A DNA stretch of 36,083 bases from an uncultured Clostridia bacterium (GCA_944386475.1 CALXBH010000033.1:1-36083); one strand, 5' to 3'; counted from the first letter of the stretch, positions 8,686 through 16,814 are shown. The notes: generated by a model from the sequence alone, not told the origin. Translations and numbers: made by a program.

Positions 8686-8754
8686 ATCCAAACCACCTTA
8701 TCGTCTTGCAATGGAAAATGTTATTAAACATTTTCCTGGCGCACCGGTTTGGAT
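8686..8754. other. Structured 69-base element between two identical hairpins
   Basis: Outer arms ATCCAAACC (8686-8694) and GGTTTGGAT (8746-8754) pair perfectly. An inner 10-bp stem, GGAAAATGTT (8713-8722) with AACATTTTCC (8727-8736), closes a short loop. The 22-base segment at 8651-8672 is repeated exactly at 8797-8818 on the far side. The element is either a structured RNA within the operon leader of the permease or a small inserted repeat element. No known family was recognised. Confidence 0.45.
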
Positions 8755-8796
8755 GATCAAAACATCTAACCGAGGTTTTTCGACAGTCTGGATGTT

Positions 8797-8820
8797 GGGC
8801 GGAAAACTGCCCGGCTTTTG
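8797..8820 (+). terminator. Second copy of the operon hairpin
   Basis: The first 22 bases are identical to 8651-8672 and contain the same GGGCGG/CTGCCC stem. Its left arm is shorter because the preceding bases differ. It lies 36 bases before the permease start and could further lower read-through. Confidence 0.5.
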
Positions 8821-8855
8821 TTGTGATAAAACCGCGTTTTTCCGGGAGGGAAATT

Positions 8856-9599
8856 ATGGATTTTAATTATTTGTGGTCGGTTGTCCGGATGATCCTGCTG
8901 GAAGGGGTGGGGAAGACCCTGCTTTTGTTTGCCGTGGTCATCGTCATCTCGATCCCTCTGGGATTTTTGGTCACCCTGCTCTCCAAATGCCGGGTGCCCC
9001 CTCTGCGCTGGATTGCCAACGCCTATATCTTTATCATGCGGGGAACCCCTCTGCTGTTGCAGTTAGTGTTCATCTTTTACGGCTTTCCCATCATCGGAAA
9101 TTCGCTGGCCTCAGCGTTTCATATGGAATTTTTCCGGGACCTGTTCCAATTAGAGCGGATGAACGCGGCGTTTTTAGGCTTTTCGTTAAACTACGCGGCC
9201 TATTTTGCCGAGATCTTCCGGGGCGGCCTGCTGGCCATTGACAAGGGCCAGTACGAGGCGGCCAAGGTGCTGGGCTTTTCCAAGCCCGCCACCACCATGC
9301 GGATTATCTTCCCCCAGATGATCCGGGTGGCCCTGCCCAGCGTGGCCAACGAGACCATCACCCTGATCAAAGACACCTCCCTTTTGTACGCAGTAGCCAT
9401 CCAGGAGACCATCAATGTGGCTCAGAGCATCGTCAACCGGGACTCCAACATCCTCCCGCTGGTGGTAGCGGCGGCGGTGTATTTGGTGCTGGTGTTTATC
9501 CTCACCATCTTCTTCAAGTGGCTGGAAAGCAAGTTTAACCACGACAAACCCAAAAAAGGCCGCAAAAAACGCCTGGCCAGCCCGGAACAATCCCTGTGA
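8856..9599 (+). CDS. Amino-acid ABC transporter permease
   Basis: A 247-residue inner-membrane permease of the HisM/GlnP family. It has about five hydrophobic helices and the cytoplasmic EAA loop that contacts the ATPase (GQYEAAKVLGFSKPATTMRI). The family segment IMRGTPLLLQLVFIFYG is also present. Start 8856 is supported by GGGAGGG seven bases upstream; the frame opening at 8823 would include that site. It is followed after 14 bases by its ATPase gene, so the two are certainly co-transcribed. It most likely forms a homodimeric channel, because only one permease gene is present. Confidence 0.94.
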   Translation: MDFNYLWSVVRMILLEGVGKTLLLFAVVIVISIPLGFLVTLLSKCRVPPLRWIANAYIFIMRGTPLLLQLVFIFYGFPIIGNSLASAFHMEFFRDLFQLERMNAAFLGFSLNYAAYFAEIFRGGLLAIDKGQYEAAKVLGFSKPATTMRIIFPQMIRVALPSVANETITLIKDTSLLYAVAIQETINVAQSIVNRDSNILPLVVAAAVYLVLVFILTIFFKWLESKFNHDKPKKGRKKRLASPEQSL

Positions 9600-9613
9600 A
9601 AGGAGCAAACCCC

Positions 9614-10360
9614 ATGAATATGATCGAGGTAAAAGGCCTGAAAAAATCCTTCGGCTCCCTGACCGTGCTGGACGGCGTGGACTTTTCCGTAAACAAAGGG
9701 GATGTGGTGGCGGTGATCGGCTCCTCCGGCTCGGGGAAGTCCACCATGCTCCGCTGTTTAATCGACCTGGAACGGGCCTCGGGCGGCACCATTGAAATCC
9801 AGGGAAACCCTTTAGTAAAGGACGGGGTCTATGTGCCGGAAGCCCAGCGGAAAAAAGCTATCTCCAAAATGGGGATGGTGTTCCAGCACTTTAACCTGTT
9901 CCCTCACATGACCGTGCGGCAGAACCTGGAGCTGGCGCCCAAAGTGGTACAAAAGCTGGATAAGGAGCAGATCCGCCGGGACAGCGAGGAGCAGCTGGCA
10001 AAGGTGGGCCTTTCTGACAAAGCAGACGAGTATCCCGCCAATTTAAGCGGCGGCCAGCAGCAGCGGGTGGCCATCGCCCGGGCGCTGATGATGAAGCCGG
10101 ACATCCTTTTGTTTGACGAGCCTACCTCCGCTTTGGACCCCGAACTCACCGGCGGCGTGCTGGAAGCCATCCGGCAGCTGGCAGAAGAGCATATGACCAT
10201 GATGATTGTCACCCACGAGATGAATTTTGCCAAAAACGTAGCTCATCAGGTTTTGTTTATGGACAGCGGTAAAATCTTAGAACAGGGCCCGCCTCAGGAG
10301 ATCTTTGAAAATCCCAAGGCCGCCCGGACCAAAGAGTTTTTGTCCACCATTTCAAAATAA
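9614..10360 (+). CDS. Amino-acid ABC transporter ATP-binding protein
   Basis: A 248-residue cytoplasmic ATPase of the GlnQ/HisP type that powers the importer. It has Walker A GSSGSGKST near residue 38, a Q-loop in MGMVFQHFNLFPH, the signature LSGGQQQR, Walker B ILLFDEPTSALDPEL and the switch histidine in MMIVTHEMNFA. The start at 9614 follows AAAGGAG (9599-9605), which overlaps the permease stop codon, indicating translational linkage. No terminator is evident before the PHP phosphatase gene 66 bases downstream, so read-through is possible. Confidence 0.95.
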   Translation: MNMIEVKGLKKSFGSLTVLDGVDFSVNKGDVVAVIGSSGSGKSTMLRCLIDLERASGGTIEIQGNPLVKDGVYVPEAQRKKAISKMGMVFQHFNLFPHMTVRQNLELAPKVVQKLDKEQIRRDSEEQLAKVGLSDKADEYPANLSGGQQQRVAIARALMMKPDILLFDEPTSALDPELTGGVLEAIRQLAEEHMTMMIVTHEMNFAKNVAHQVLFMDSGKILEQGPPQEIFENPKAARTKEFLSTISK

Positions 10361-10426
10361 CGGCAAAAAGGCTGTCTTAGGTGTCAACAATCCTTCAAAA
10401 AGGCGGTTGGAAAGGAGCCGATACCA

Positions 10427-11134
10427 ATGCTGATCGATTTTCATTCCCATGTGCTGCCCGGCATGGACGACGGGGCAAAAGACCTGGCCACCTCCCTGAT
10501 GATGCTGGGGGAGATGCAGCGCCAGGGGATCGCTTTGGTGATGGCCACCTCCCATTTTTACCTGATAGAAAATTCCATAGCGGAATTTTTGGACCGCCGG
10601 AACACCGCTTACCGGCATCTCATGGCCGGGGCCGACGCCAGCGGCGCGGTGATCCCTCCTGTCCGCCTGGGGGCGGAGGTGCATTTGACAAAAGGGCTTT
10701 CGGCGGAGCCCGACCTTGCAAAGCTCTGTTTAGAAGGCACCCGGTGCCTGTTATTGGAACTGCCCTTTGCTTCCTGGCCGGGCTGGGTGGTGGATGCCGT
10801 TGGCGAAATAAGATCCCGGGGAATTTCTCCCATCCTGGCCCATGTAGAACGGCAGGCAGGCTACCCGGGAAACGAGGATCTGATCGCGAGGCTTTTGGCT
10901 ATGGATCTGGCGGTGCAGATAAATGCCGAGTCCATCCTCTCCCGGGAGGAACAGCGGTTTTGCCTTAAACTCATTAAAAATGGGGTGACCGTTGTTTTAG
11001 GAAGCGATACCCACAACCTGTCCTCCCGGCCGCCCCGGCTCAAAGAAGCCGCCGGGGTGATCCGCAAAAAGCTGGGGGATTCATACTTACAGGCTATCGA
11101 GCAGGCGGGGCAGCGGCTGCTCCAGCTGGCATAG
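10427..11134 (+). CDS. CpsB/CapC-type (YwqE) PHP-domain tyrosine phosphatase
   Basis: A 235-residue PHP-superfamily protein resembling manganese-dependent bacterial tyrosine phosphatases that dephosphorylate BY-kinases controlling capsule or exopolysaccharide synthesis. Metal-binding blocks are present in order: FHSHVLPGMDDGAKD near the N-terminus, MATSHF, LGAEVHLT, ILAHVERQ, and a C-terminal GSDTHNLSSRPP. AAAGGAG precedes the ATG at 10427 by nine bases. The usual partners (Wzz-like adaptor, tyrosine kinase, glycosyltransferases) are not next to it; instead it follows an amino-acid importer. A strong terminator ends the unit. The phosphatase assignment is by family. A related PHP phosphoesterase activity cannot be excluded. 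Confidence 0.86.
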   Translation: MLIDFHSHVLPGMDDGAKDLATSLMMLGEMQRQGIALVMATSHFYLIENSIAEFLDRRNTAYRHLMAGADASGAVIPPVRLGAEVHLTKGLSAEPDLAKLCLEGTRCLLLELPFASWPGWVVDAVGEIRSRGISPILAHVERQAGYPGNEDLIARLLAMDLAVQINAESILSREEQRFCLKLIKNGVTVVLGSDTHNLSSRPPRLKEAAGVIRKKLGDSYLQAIEQAGQRLLQLA

Positions 11135-11141
11135 AAGACAC

Positions 11142-11178
11142 AAAGGGGTGCAAGCAGGGATGTTTGCACCCCTTTTTT
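11142..11178 (+). terminator. Rho-independent terminator after the PHP phosphatase gene
   Basis: A 12-bp stem (AAAGGGGTGCAA with TTTGCACCCCTTT) is followed directly by a T-run, starting a few bases after the stop. Confidence 0.9.
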
Positions 11179-11197
11179 GATATGAAAGGGATACGCT

Positions 11198-11510
11198 TTC
11201 TGCCTTCTCCTTGTATCCCCTCACCACCGCCTACGGCGGAGCCTCTCCCCAGGGAGAGGCCATGAAATCGCGCTTTTCTCCTCGTGGAGAGGCCTGTTGG
11301 GAGAGGCCACGAAAGGGATGCAATTTGCCTTCTCCTATGAGGAGAAGGTGGCGCGTCAGCGCCGGATGAGGTGGAAAGGGAGCCGCTTTGCGGCTCCCTT
11401 CTGAAAAACCGCTTGCGGGCCGAAAGCATGGCCCGCATTTCGCGGCCAAAAGCCGCGAAACCGCGCTTTTTCTCCTCGGGGAGAGGCCTGTTGGGAGAGG
11501 CCCGTATTCC
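11198..11510. repeat. Second cluster of modular palindromic intergenic repeats
   Basis: It contains the same modules as 6858-7385 but mainly in inverted orientation. Examples are GGAGCCTCTCCCCAGGGAGA, paired CCTTCTCC/GGAGAAGG arms and GCGCCGGATGAGGTGG. The section at about 11365-11485 is the reverse complement of about 6880-6985, with scattered differences. Reading frames across it have no coding signals. Confidence 0.78.
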
Positions 11511-11747
11511 TCCCCCTGAGCAGGTTAGCTAATTTTTTTACTCCCTTAAAACCGAATCCGTTCATAATAGAGATTTTACAAAAATCTGCTGGTTTTTTGC
11601 AAATCATTCGCTATAATAGTAAATTGAGGAAGTTTTTTGGTTTTATGTGACAAAATGTTAACAACCAAAATATTCTGTTGTTTTCCTTTTTCGGGATTTT
11701 ATAAAAATCGGACGCCGGATCCCCCGGCAGAAAGGTCTTGAAGAAGT
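11511..11747 (+). promoter_or_regulatory. Upstream region of pyruvate kinase gene with a -10 box
   Basis: This AT-rich region of about 235 bases lies between the repeat cluster and pyk. A perfect TATAAT lies at 11612-11617, but no good -35 is seen 16-18 bases before it. This would give a leader of about 120 bases. AGAAAGG at 11730-11736 is the probable ribosome binding site of pyk. Confidence 0.45.
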
Positions 11748-13505
11748 ATGAGAAAGACAAAAATCATCTGTACCCTGGGCCCTGCTACGGATAAAAGCGA
11801 AAACATTGTGCGGGACTTAATGCTGTCCGGCATGAATGTGGCCCGCTTCAATTTTTCCCATCAGACCCACGAGGAGCACAAACGGCGGCTGGACACCATC
11901 GTCCGCCTGCGGGAGGAGCTCAACCTCCCCATCGCTACGCTGTTAGACACCAAAGGGCCTGAAATCCGTTTGAAAACCTTTAAAAACGGCAGGGTGGAAC
12001 TAAAATCAGGGGACAAATTCACCCTGACTACCCGGGACATCGAAGGGGACGAAACCATCGTAGGCGTTTCGTTTGTTGATCTTCCCAAGGATGTCACCAA
12101 AGGAAACCGCATTTTGATTGACGACGGCCTGATCGAACTGCGGGTGGAAGAGGTGGACGGCACAGATATTTTGTGCACCGTCATCAACGGGGGAACCGTC
12201 TCCAATACCAAGGGGGTCAACGTTCCCGGCGTTTCCCTTTCCATGCCCTATATCAGCGAAAAGGATGAACAGGATATTATCTTCGGCATCAAAAACGGGT
12301 TTGATTTTATCGCCGCGTCCTTTACCCGCTCCGCCGACGACATTATGCAGATCAAGCAGATCTTGAACCACCACAACTGCCATGACATCCGCATCATCGC
12401 CAAAATCGAAAACGCCGAGGGCGTAGCCAACATTGACGACATCCTGCGGGTTTCCGACGGCATCATGGTGGCCCGGGGCGACATGGGGGTGGAAATCCCC
12501 TATGAGCAGATTCCCGCGCTGCAAAAAATGCTCATCAAAAAAGGCTATAACGCCGGCAAACAGGTGATTACCGCCACCCAGATGCTGGATTCCATGATGA
12601 AACACCCCCGTCCCACCCGGGCGGAAACCACCGACGTGGCCAACGCCATCTACGACGGCACCTCGGCCATCATGCTCTCGGGCGAAACCGCCGCGGGCGA
12701 TTACCCGGTGGAATCCTTGAAAGCCATGGTCAAAATCGCCGTGCGCACCGAAGAGGATATCGATTACCAGAAACGCTTTAACATGCGGGACACCCGGGAG
12801 GCTCCCAACGTCACCAACGCCATCTCCCACGCGACGGTCACCACTGCCCACGACATGGGCGCGGCGGCGATCATCACCGTCACCAAAACCGGCCAGACCG
12901 CCCGCATGATCAGCAAATACCGGCCCATGTGCCCCATTATCGGCTGTTCGGACAACGCAAAGGTCCGCCGCCAGCTCAATTTGAGCTGGGGCGTCACTCC
13001 TGTGGCGGTGGAAGAAAAAACCAACACCGACGAACTGTTCGCCCATGCGGTGGACTGCGCTATTCGGGACGGGCTTTTGGATAACGGCGATCTGGTAGTC
13101 ATCACCGCGGGAATCCCGCTGGGGATCTCCGGCACCACCAACATGCTCAAGGTCCATGTGGTGGGGAATGTGCTGGCTTCCGGCACTGGCGTATCTCCCG
13201 GCGTGGTGTGCGGCAACCTCTGCGTCTGCGACGACGAGGCTGAAGTGCTGCGGGATTTTAAAAAGGACGACATCCTGGTCATCCCCCACACCAGCAACGC
13301 CATTCTGCGGCAGCTGAAAAACGCCAAAGGCATCATCACCGAACAGGATGGGCTGCAAAGTCACGCCGCTGTGGTAGGCATGGCGTTGGATGTGCCGGTC
13401 ATCATTGGCGCTCACAACTGCACCAAACTGCTAAAAAGCGGCTGGACGGTAATGATGGACGCTAACCGCGGCATTATCTGCTCCGACTCCAACACCCTGA
13501 AATAA
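11748..13505 (+). CDS. pyk: Pyruvate kinase with C-terminal PEP-utiliser domain
   Basis: A 585-residue cytoplasmic enzyme converting phosphoenolpyruvate and ADP to pyruvate and ATP, the last ATP-yielding step of glycolysis. Hallmarks are MRKTKIICTLGPAT at the N-terminus, LLDTKGPEIR, IIAKIENAEGV with the catalytic lysine, the metal site in ARGDMGVEIP, and ITATQMLDSMMKHPRPTRAE. The last ~110 residues (about 475-585) form a PEP-utiliser mobile domain, as in Bacillus-type enzymes, with GVSPGVVCGN and DGLQSHAAVVGMALDVPVI. The usual TSHAA motif appears here as QSHAA. ATG 11748 is the first residue of the conserved N-terminus. A terminator follows, so it is a single-gene unit. Its local neighbour thrS has its own promoter and T-box. 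Confidence 0.97.
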   Translation: MRKTKIICTLGPATDKSENIVRDLMLSGMNVARFNFSHQTHEEHKRRLDTIVRLREELNLPIATLLDTKGPEIRLKTFKNGRVELKSGDKFTLTTRDIEGDETIVGVSFVDLPKDVTKGNRILIDDGLIELRVEEVDGTDILCTVINGGTVSNTKGVNVPGVSLSMPYISEKDEQDIIFGIKNGFDFIAASFTRSADDIMQIKQILNHHNCHDIRIIAKIENAEGVANIDDILRVSDGIMVARGDMGVEIPYEQIPALQKMLIKKGYNAGKQVITATQMLDSMMKHPRPTRAETTDVANAIYDGTSAIMLSGETAAGDYPVESLKAMVKIAVRTEEDIDYQKRFNMRDTREAPNVTNAISHATVTTAHDMGAAAIITVTKTGQTARMISKYRPMCPIIGCSDNAKVRRQLNLSWGVTPVAVEEKTNTDELFAHAVDCAIRDGLLDNGDLVVITAGIPLGISGTTNMLKVHVVGNVLASGTGVSPGVVCGNLCVCDDEAEVLRDFKKDDILVIPHTSNAILRQLKNAKGIITEQDGLQSHAAVVGMALDVPVIIGAHNCTKLLKSGWTVMMDANRGIICSDSNTLK

Positions 13506-13513
13506 CGCTTTGT

Positions 13514-13555
13514 AACATCCGCCGCCTGGCTGTTTGCCGGCGGCGGATGTTTTTC
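13514..13555 (+). terminator. Rho-independent terminator of pyk
   Basis: A 13-bp GC-rich stem (AACATCCGCCGCC with GGCGGCGGATGTT) is followed by TTTT, starting eight bases after the stop. Confidence 0.92.
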
Positions 13556-13597
13556 ACAGCGGGACAACGCCCGGACGCGGCATCCCATGGTTTTTTC

Positions 13598-13626
13598 TTG
13601 ACAACCAGCGGGGAACGTGCTACCAT
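13598..13626 (+). promoter_or_regulatory. Promoter of the thrS T-box transcript
   Basis: TTGACA (13598-13603), a 17-base spacer and TACCAT (13621-13626). The predicted transcription start is near 13633, giving a leader of about 375 bases that contains the T-box. Confidence 0.78.
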
Positions 13627-13632
13627 AAACTT

Positions 13633-13930
13633 AAACTTTGAAAAAGCGTCGATGAGGAACCGCCGTTTCCGGGGTTTTTGCTCAGAGAGGCGCGCACCGG
13701 GTGCTTTCCCGGAGCTGAAAGCGCGCTGCAAAACGGGAAAACGGCCACCGCCCTCGGAGCCCGCGGCAAAATCCGCGGCGGGGAGCAAGCCCCCGTTATC
13801 CGTCCTGCGGTTTCAAAAGAGCGGCTGCGGCCCTGTTCCGGCAGGGAAGGGGCGCGGCAAGTTGGGTGGAACCGTGGAGTGTCTTTAAAATCAGAACACT
13901 TCACCCCAATCGGGGGTGAAGTGTTTTTTA
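13633..13930 (+). promoter_or_regulatory. T-box leader controlling thrS
   Basis: This leader RNA binds uncharged tRNA and lets transcription continue only when the amino acid is scarce. Elements in order are GATGAGGA at the stem I base, AGAGAGG and CTGAAAGCGCGC typical of stem I, and the T-box sequence TGGGTGGAACCGTG (13863-13876), which pairs with the tRNA acceptor end. An intrinsic terminator follows at 13895-13929 (13-bp stem AACACTTCACCCC/GGGGTGAAGTGTT and T-run). A threonine codon, ACC at 13747-13749, is a plausible specifier, but I could not fold the RNA to confirm its position. The gene downstream, threonyl-tRNA synthetase, fits threonine sensing. Confidence 0.9.
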
Positions 13931-14006
13931 TTGCCTCATCTTCCTCCCCTTGGTATCAAAAGGCAAAACTGCGCCAGACTGCTGGCAGGAAAGGAAGCGT
14001 TCTATT

Positions 14007-15932
14007 ATGGCACTGATTACCTTAAAAGGCGGCGTTCAGAAAGAGTTCCCGGCGGGAACCTCCATTGCCGACATCGCCAAAGAATTGGGCATGGGGCTTT
14101 ATAAAGCCGCCTGCGCCGGAAAAATTGACGGGGTTCCCTGCGATTTGCGCACCCCGGTTACCGAAGACTGCTCGGTGGAAATTGTCACCTTCGACGACCC
14201 GGACGGCAAGCACGCCTTTTGGCACACCGCCTCCCATTTGCTGGCCCAGGCGGTCAAGCGGCTGTACCCCGAGGCGAAATTCGCCATCGGCCCGGCCATT
14301 GAAAACGGCTTTTACTATGATTTCGATGTAGAGACCCCCTTTGGCCCCGAGGATCTGGAAAAGATCGAAAAAGAGATGAAAAAGATCGTCAAGGAAGGCC
14401 TCCCTCTGGAGAAATTCGAGCTCCCGCCTGAGGAAGCCGTCAAATTCCTTGAGGAAAAAGGCGAGCCCTATAAAGTGGAGCTGGCCGAAGAGCACGCCGG
14501 CAAGGGCGAACCCATCAGCTTTTACAAACAAGGGGAGTTTACCGACCTGTGCGCCGGCCCCCATCTGATGAGCGTTTCCCCCTTAAAGGCGGTAAAACTC
14601 ACCAACTGCACCGGCGCCTACTGGCGGGGCGACGCCAATAACCGGCAGCTGTGCCGGGTTTACGGCATCGCGTTCCCCAAGGCCAGTGAGCTGGAAGAGT
14701 ACCTCACCCGGCTGGAAGAGGCCAAAAAACGGGATCACCGGAAGCTTGGCAAGGAACTGGGCTTGTTCACCATTATGGAAGAAGGCCCCGGGTTCCCGTT
14801 CTTCCTGCCCAAGGGGATGATCTTAAAAAACACCCTGATTGACTACTGGCGGGAAGTCCACCAGAAAGCCGGATATCATGAGATTTCCACCCCCATGATT
14901 CTCAACCGCTCGCTGTGGGAGCGCTCCGGCCACTGGGATCACTACCGGGAGAACATGTACACCACCGTCATCGACGACACCGATTTCGCCATCAAGCCCA
15001 TGAACTGCCCCGGCGGGATTTTGGTGTATCAAAACGACCTGCACTCCTACCGGGATCTGCCCCTGCGGATGGGAGAGCTGGGTGTGGTCCACCGGCATGA
15101 GCTTTCCGGCGCCCTTCACGGCCTGATGCGGGTGCGCTGCTTTACTCAGGACGACGCCCACATCTTTATGACCAAAGACCAGATCACCGACGAGGTGAAA
15201 GGGGTCGTGTCGTTAATCGACAGCGTTTACAGCCTGTTCGGCTTTAAATACCATGTGGAGCTCTCCACCATGCCCGAGGATCACATGGGCAGCGACGAGG
15301 ACTGGGAGATGGCCACCAATTCCTTAAAATGCGCCCTGGAACAGCTGGGCAAGCCCTTTGTAATCAACGAAGGGGACGGGGCGTTCTACGGCCCCAAGAT
15401 CGACTTCCATCTGGAGGATTCTTTGGGCCGCACCTGGCAGTGCGGCACCATCCAGCTGGACTTCCAGCTCCCCGAGCGGTTTGAGCTGGAATACACCGGT
15501 GCGGACGGGGAAAAACACCGCCCTGTTATGATCCACCGGGTGGTGTTCGGCAGCATCGAGCGGTTTATCGGCATTTTGACCGAGCACTTTGCCGGGGCGT
15601 TCCCGGTGTGGCTGTCCCCGGTGCAGGCGATCGTTTTGCCCATCAGCGAAAAACAGGCGGATTACGCCCGCAAGGTCAAAGACGCTTTGGCCGAACAGGG
15701 TATCCGGGTGGAGCTGGACGACCGCAGTGAAAAGATCGGTTACCGCATCCGGGAAGCCCAGCTGCAGAAGATCCCCTACATGCTGGTGGTGGGCGACAAG
15801 GAAGCCGAAGCGGGCACCGTGTCGGTCCGGGCAAGAAAGGGCGTGGATTTGGGCGCCATGAGCCTTGAGGATCTCACCGCCAAGATCAAGGACGAAATCG
15901 CCAGGAAGGTCTCCGGGTTAGAAGAGGAATAA
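14007..15932 (+). CDS. thrS: Threonyl-tRNA synthetase
   Basis: A 641-residue class II synthetase that attaches threonine to tRNA-Thr. An N-terminal TGS domain (about 1-62) is followed by the editing/SAD domain with HTASHLLAQAVKRLYP and a TDLCAGPH metal site. The catalytic core has motif 2 (VHRHELSGALHGLMRVRCFT) and motif 3 (HRVVFGSIERFIGIL), and an anticodon-binding domain (about 540-641) ends the protein. The start at 14007 is set by AGGAAAGGAAG (13987-13997) and the expected TGS N-terminus; the frame extending to 13950 lies in leader RNA. Expression is under the T-box leader. The next gene, pduL, lies 57 bases downstream with no clear terminator, so read-through is possible. Confidence 0.97.
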   Translation: MALITLKGGVQKEFPAGTSIADIAKELGMGLYKAACAGKIDGVPCDLRTPVTEDCSVEIVTFDDPDGKHAFWHTASHLLAQAVKRLYPEAKFAIGPAIENGFYYDFDVETPFGPEDLEKIEKEMKKIVKEGLPLEKFELPPEEAVKFLEEKGEPYKVELAEEHAGKGEPISFYKQGEFTDLCAGPHLMSVSPLKAVKLTNCTGAYWRGDANNRQLCRVYGIAFPKASELEEYLTRLEEAKKRDHRKLGKELGLFTIMEEGPGFPFFLPKGMILKNTLIDYWREVHQKAGYHEISTPMILNRSLWERSGHWDHYRENMYTTVIDDTDFAIKPMNCPGGILVYQNDLHSYRDLPLRMGELGVVHRHELSGALHGLMRVRCFTQDDAHIFMTKDQITDEVKGVVSLIDSVYSLFGFKYHVELSTMPEDHMGSDEDWEMATNSLKCALEQLGKPFVINEGDGAFYGPKIDFHLEDSLGRTWQCGTIQLDFQLPERFELEYTGADGEKHRPVMIHRVVFGSIERFIGILTEHFAGAFPVWLSPVQAIVLPISEKQADYARKVKDALAEQGIRVELDDRSEKIGYRIREAQLQKIPYMLVVGDKEAEAGTVSVRARKGVDLGAMSLEDLTAKIKDEIARKVSGLEEE

Positions 15933-15989
15933 AAAATTCCTGCGCTGTTTGCTAAGGTGCGCAGTCATATAAGAAAGGATCTGCTTGTT

Positions 15990-16568
15990 ATGGAAAACAA
16001 ATTTATCGTGGAAACCTCCGCCCGTCACGTCCATGTGACCAAAGAAGCGCTGGCGGCCCTGTTCGGCCCTGACGCTGCCCTCACCAACAAAAAGGACCTG
16101 TCCCAGCCCGGGCAGTTCGCCTGTGTGGAGCGGGTGGATGTGGTAGGCCCCAAAAACACCCTGAAAAACGTCACCATCTTAGGGCCGGAGCGCTCCGCCA
16201 CCCAGGTGGAGGTCAGCGCCACCGACGCCCGCACGTTGGGCCTCCCCGCCGTGGTCCGGGAGTCCGGCGACATTGCGGGCACCCCCGGCTGCAAGCTGGT
16301 GGGCCCCTGCGGAGAGGTGGAGCTAAAAGAGGGCGTTATCGTGGCCAAACGGCATATCCACATGACCCCCGAGGACGCCAAAACCTTCGGCGTATCCGAC
16401 AAGGAGATCGTCTGGGTGGATATCGACACCCCCGAACGCAGGCTCTGCTTTGGGGATGTGGTGGTCCGGGTGTCGGAGAAATTCGCCCTGGCCATGCACT
16501 TGGACACCGACGAGGCCAACGCCGCCGGATGCGCTGGCCAGGTGTACGGCACCATCGCGAAACGGTAA
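15990..16568 (+). CDS. pduL: Phosphate propanoyltransferase (PduL-type phosphotransacylase)
   Basis: A 192-residue zinc-dependent phosphotransacylase that interconverts acyl-CoA and acyl-phosphate. Combined with an acyl kinase it yields ATP and acetate or propionate. Two related beta-barrel halves carry the metal-binding histidine motifs SARHVHVT (near residue 10) and VAKRHIHMTPEDA (near 120). The protein begins directly with the first barrel and lacks the N-terminal encapsulation helix of microcompartment versions. No shell-protein gene is nearby, which implies a cytosolic role in acetate formation, as in many Clostridia (inference). ATG 15990 is preferred over the in-frame ATG at 15957 because AAGAAAGGA lies ten bases before it. 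A strong terminator follows. No acetate kinase gene adjoins. Confidence 0.9.
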   Translation: MENKFIVETSARHVHVTKEALAALFGPDAALTNKKDLSQPGQFACVERVDVVGPKNTLKNVTILGPERSATQVEVSATDARTLGLPAVVRESGDIAGTPGCKLVGPCGEVELKEGVIVAKRHIHMTPEDAKTFGVSDKEIVWVDIDTPERRLCFGDVVVRVSEKFALAMHLDTDEANAAGCAGQVYGTIAKR

Positions 16569-16587
16569 ACTTGATTTTTCGCAATCA

Positions 16588-16624
16588 AAAATAGTCGCAG
16601 AGGATTCCCTCTGCGACTATTTTG
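16588..16624 (+). terminator. Rho-independent terminator of pduL
   Basis: A long perfect stem (AATAGTCGCAGAGG with CCTCTGCGACTATT) is followed by TTGGTTT. It may also work for minus-strand transcription because of the A-tract on its left side. Confidence 0.88.
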
Positions 16625-16661
16625 GTTTATGGGGGTCGAATGAGGTGATTTCTCCACAATC

Positions 16662-16760
16662 TGCCTTCTCCTTTTAGGAGACCCTCTTGACAGAGCGCGG
16701 TGGCCCGGCGCAGTCGGGTCGAATGAGGTGGTATAAACGAGCAAACTGGCTTTTGCCCCT
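16662..16760. repeat. Third, shorter modular intergenic repeat
   Basis: The segment from GCCTTCTCC through AGACCCTCTTG, CAGAGCGCGGTGGCCCGG and TCGAATGAGGTGG is the reverse complement of about 6985-7045, with a few changes. A degenerate CCCTCACCATCGCCC piece follows. There is no gene. Confidence 0.7.
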
Positions 16761-16814
16761 CACCATCGCCCTTTTGTTTCATACCAATAGTATAATTATA
16801 ATTTGATTTTACCG

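Noticed and set aside
11647-11664. Rex-like site upstream of pyk (GTGACAAAATGTTAACAA)
   Set aside because: The right half-site fits the TTAACAA form but the left half does not match the expected complement, so it is too weak to annotate.
12006-13415. 469-codon minus-strand open frame opposite pyk
   Set aside because: It is an antisense shadow of a GC-rich, unambiguous pyruvate kinase gene; there is no ribosome binding site and the composition is low-complexity and His/Gly/Val/Asp-rich. The same applies to the long antisense frames at 1107-2393 and 22657-23868.
15943-15965. Hairpin between thrS and pduL as a terminator
   Set aside because: The six-base stem (CTGCGC/GCGCAG) has a long loop and no T-run, so it is unlikely to terminate transcription.
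15990-16568. Bacterial microcompartment locus around pduL
   Set aside because: No shell-protein, aldehyde dehydrogenase or diol dehydratase genes are adjacent, and the protein lacks an encapsulation helix.
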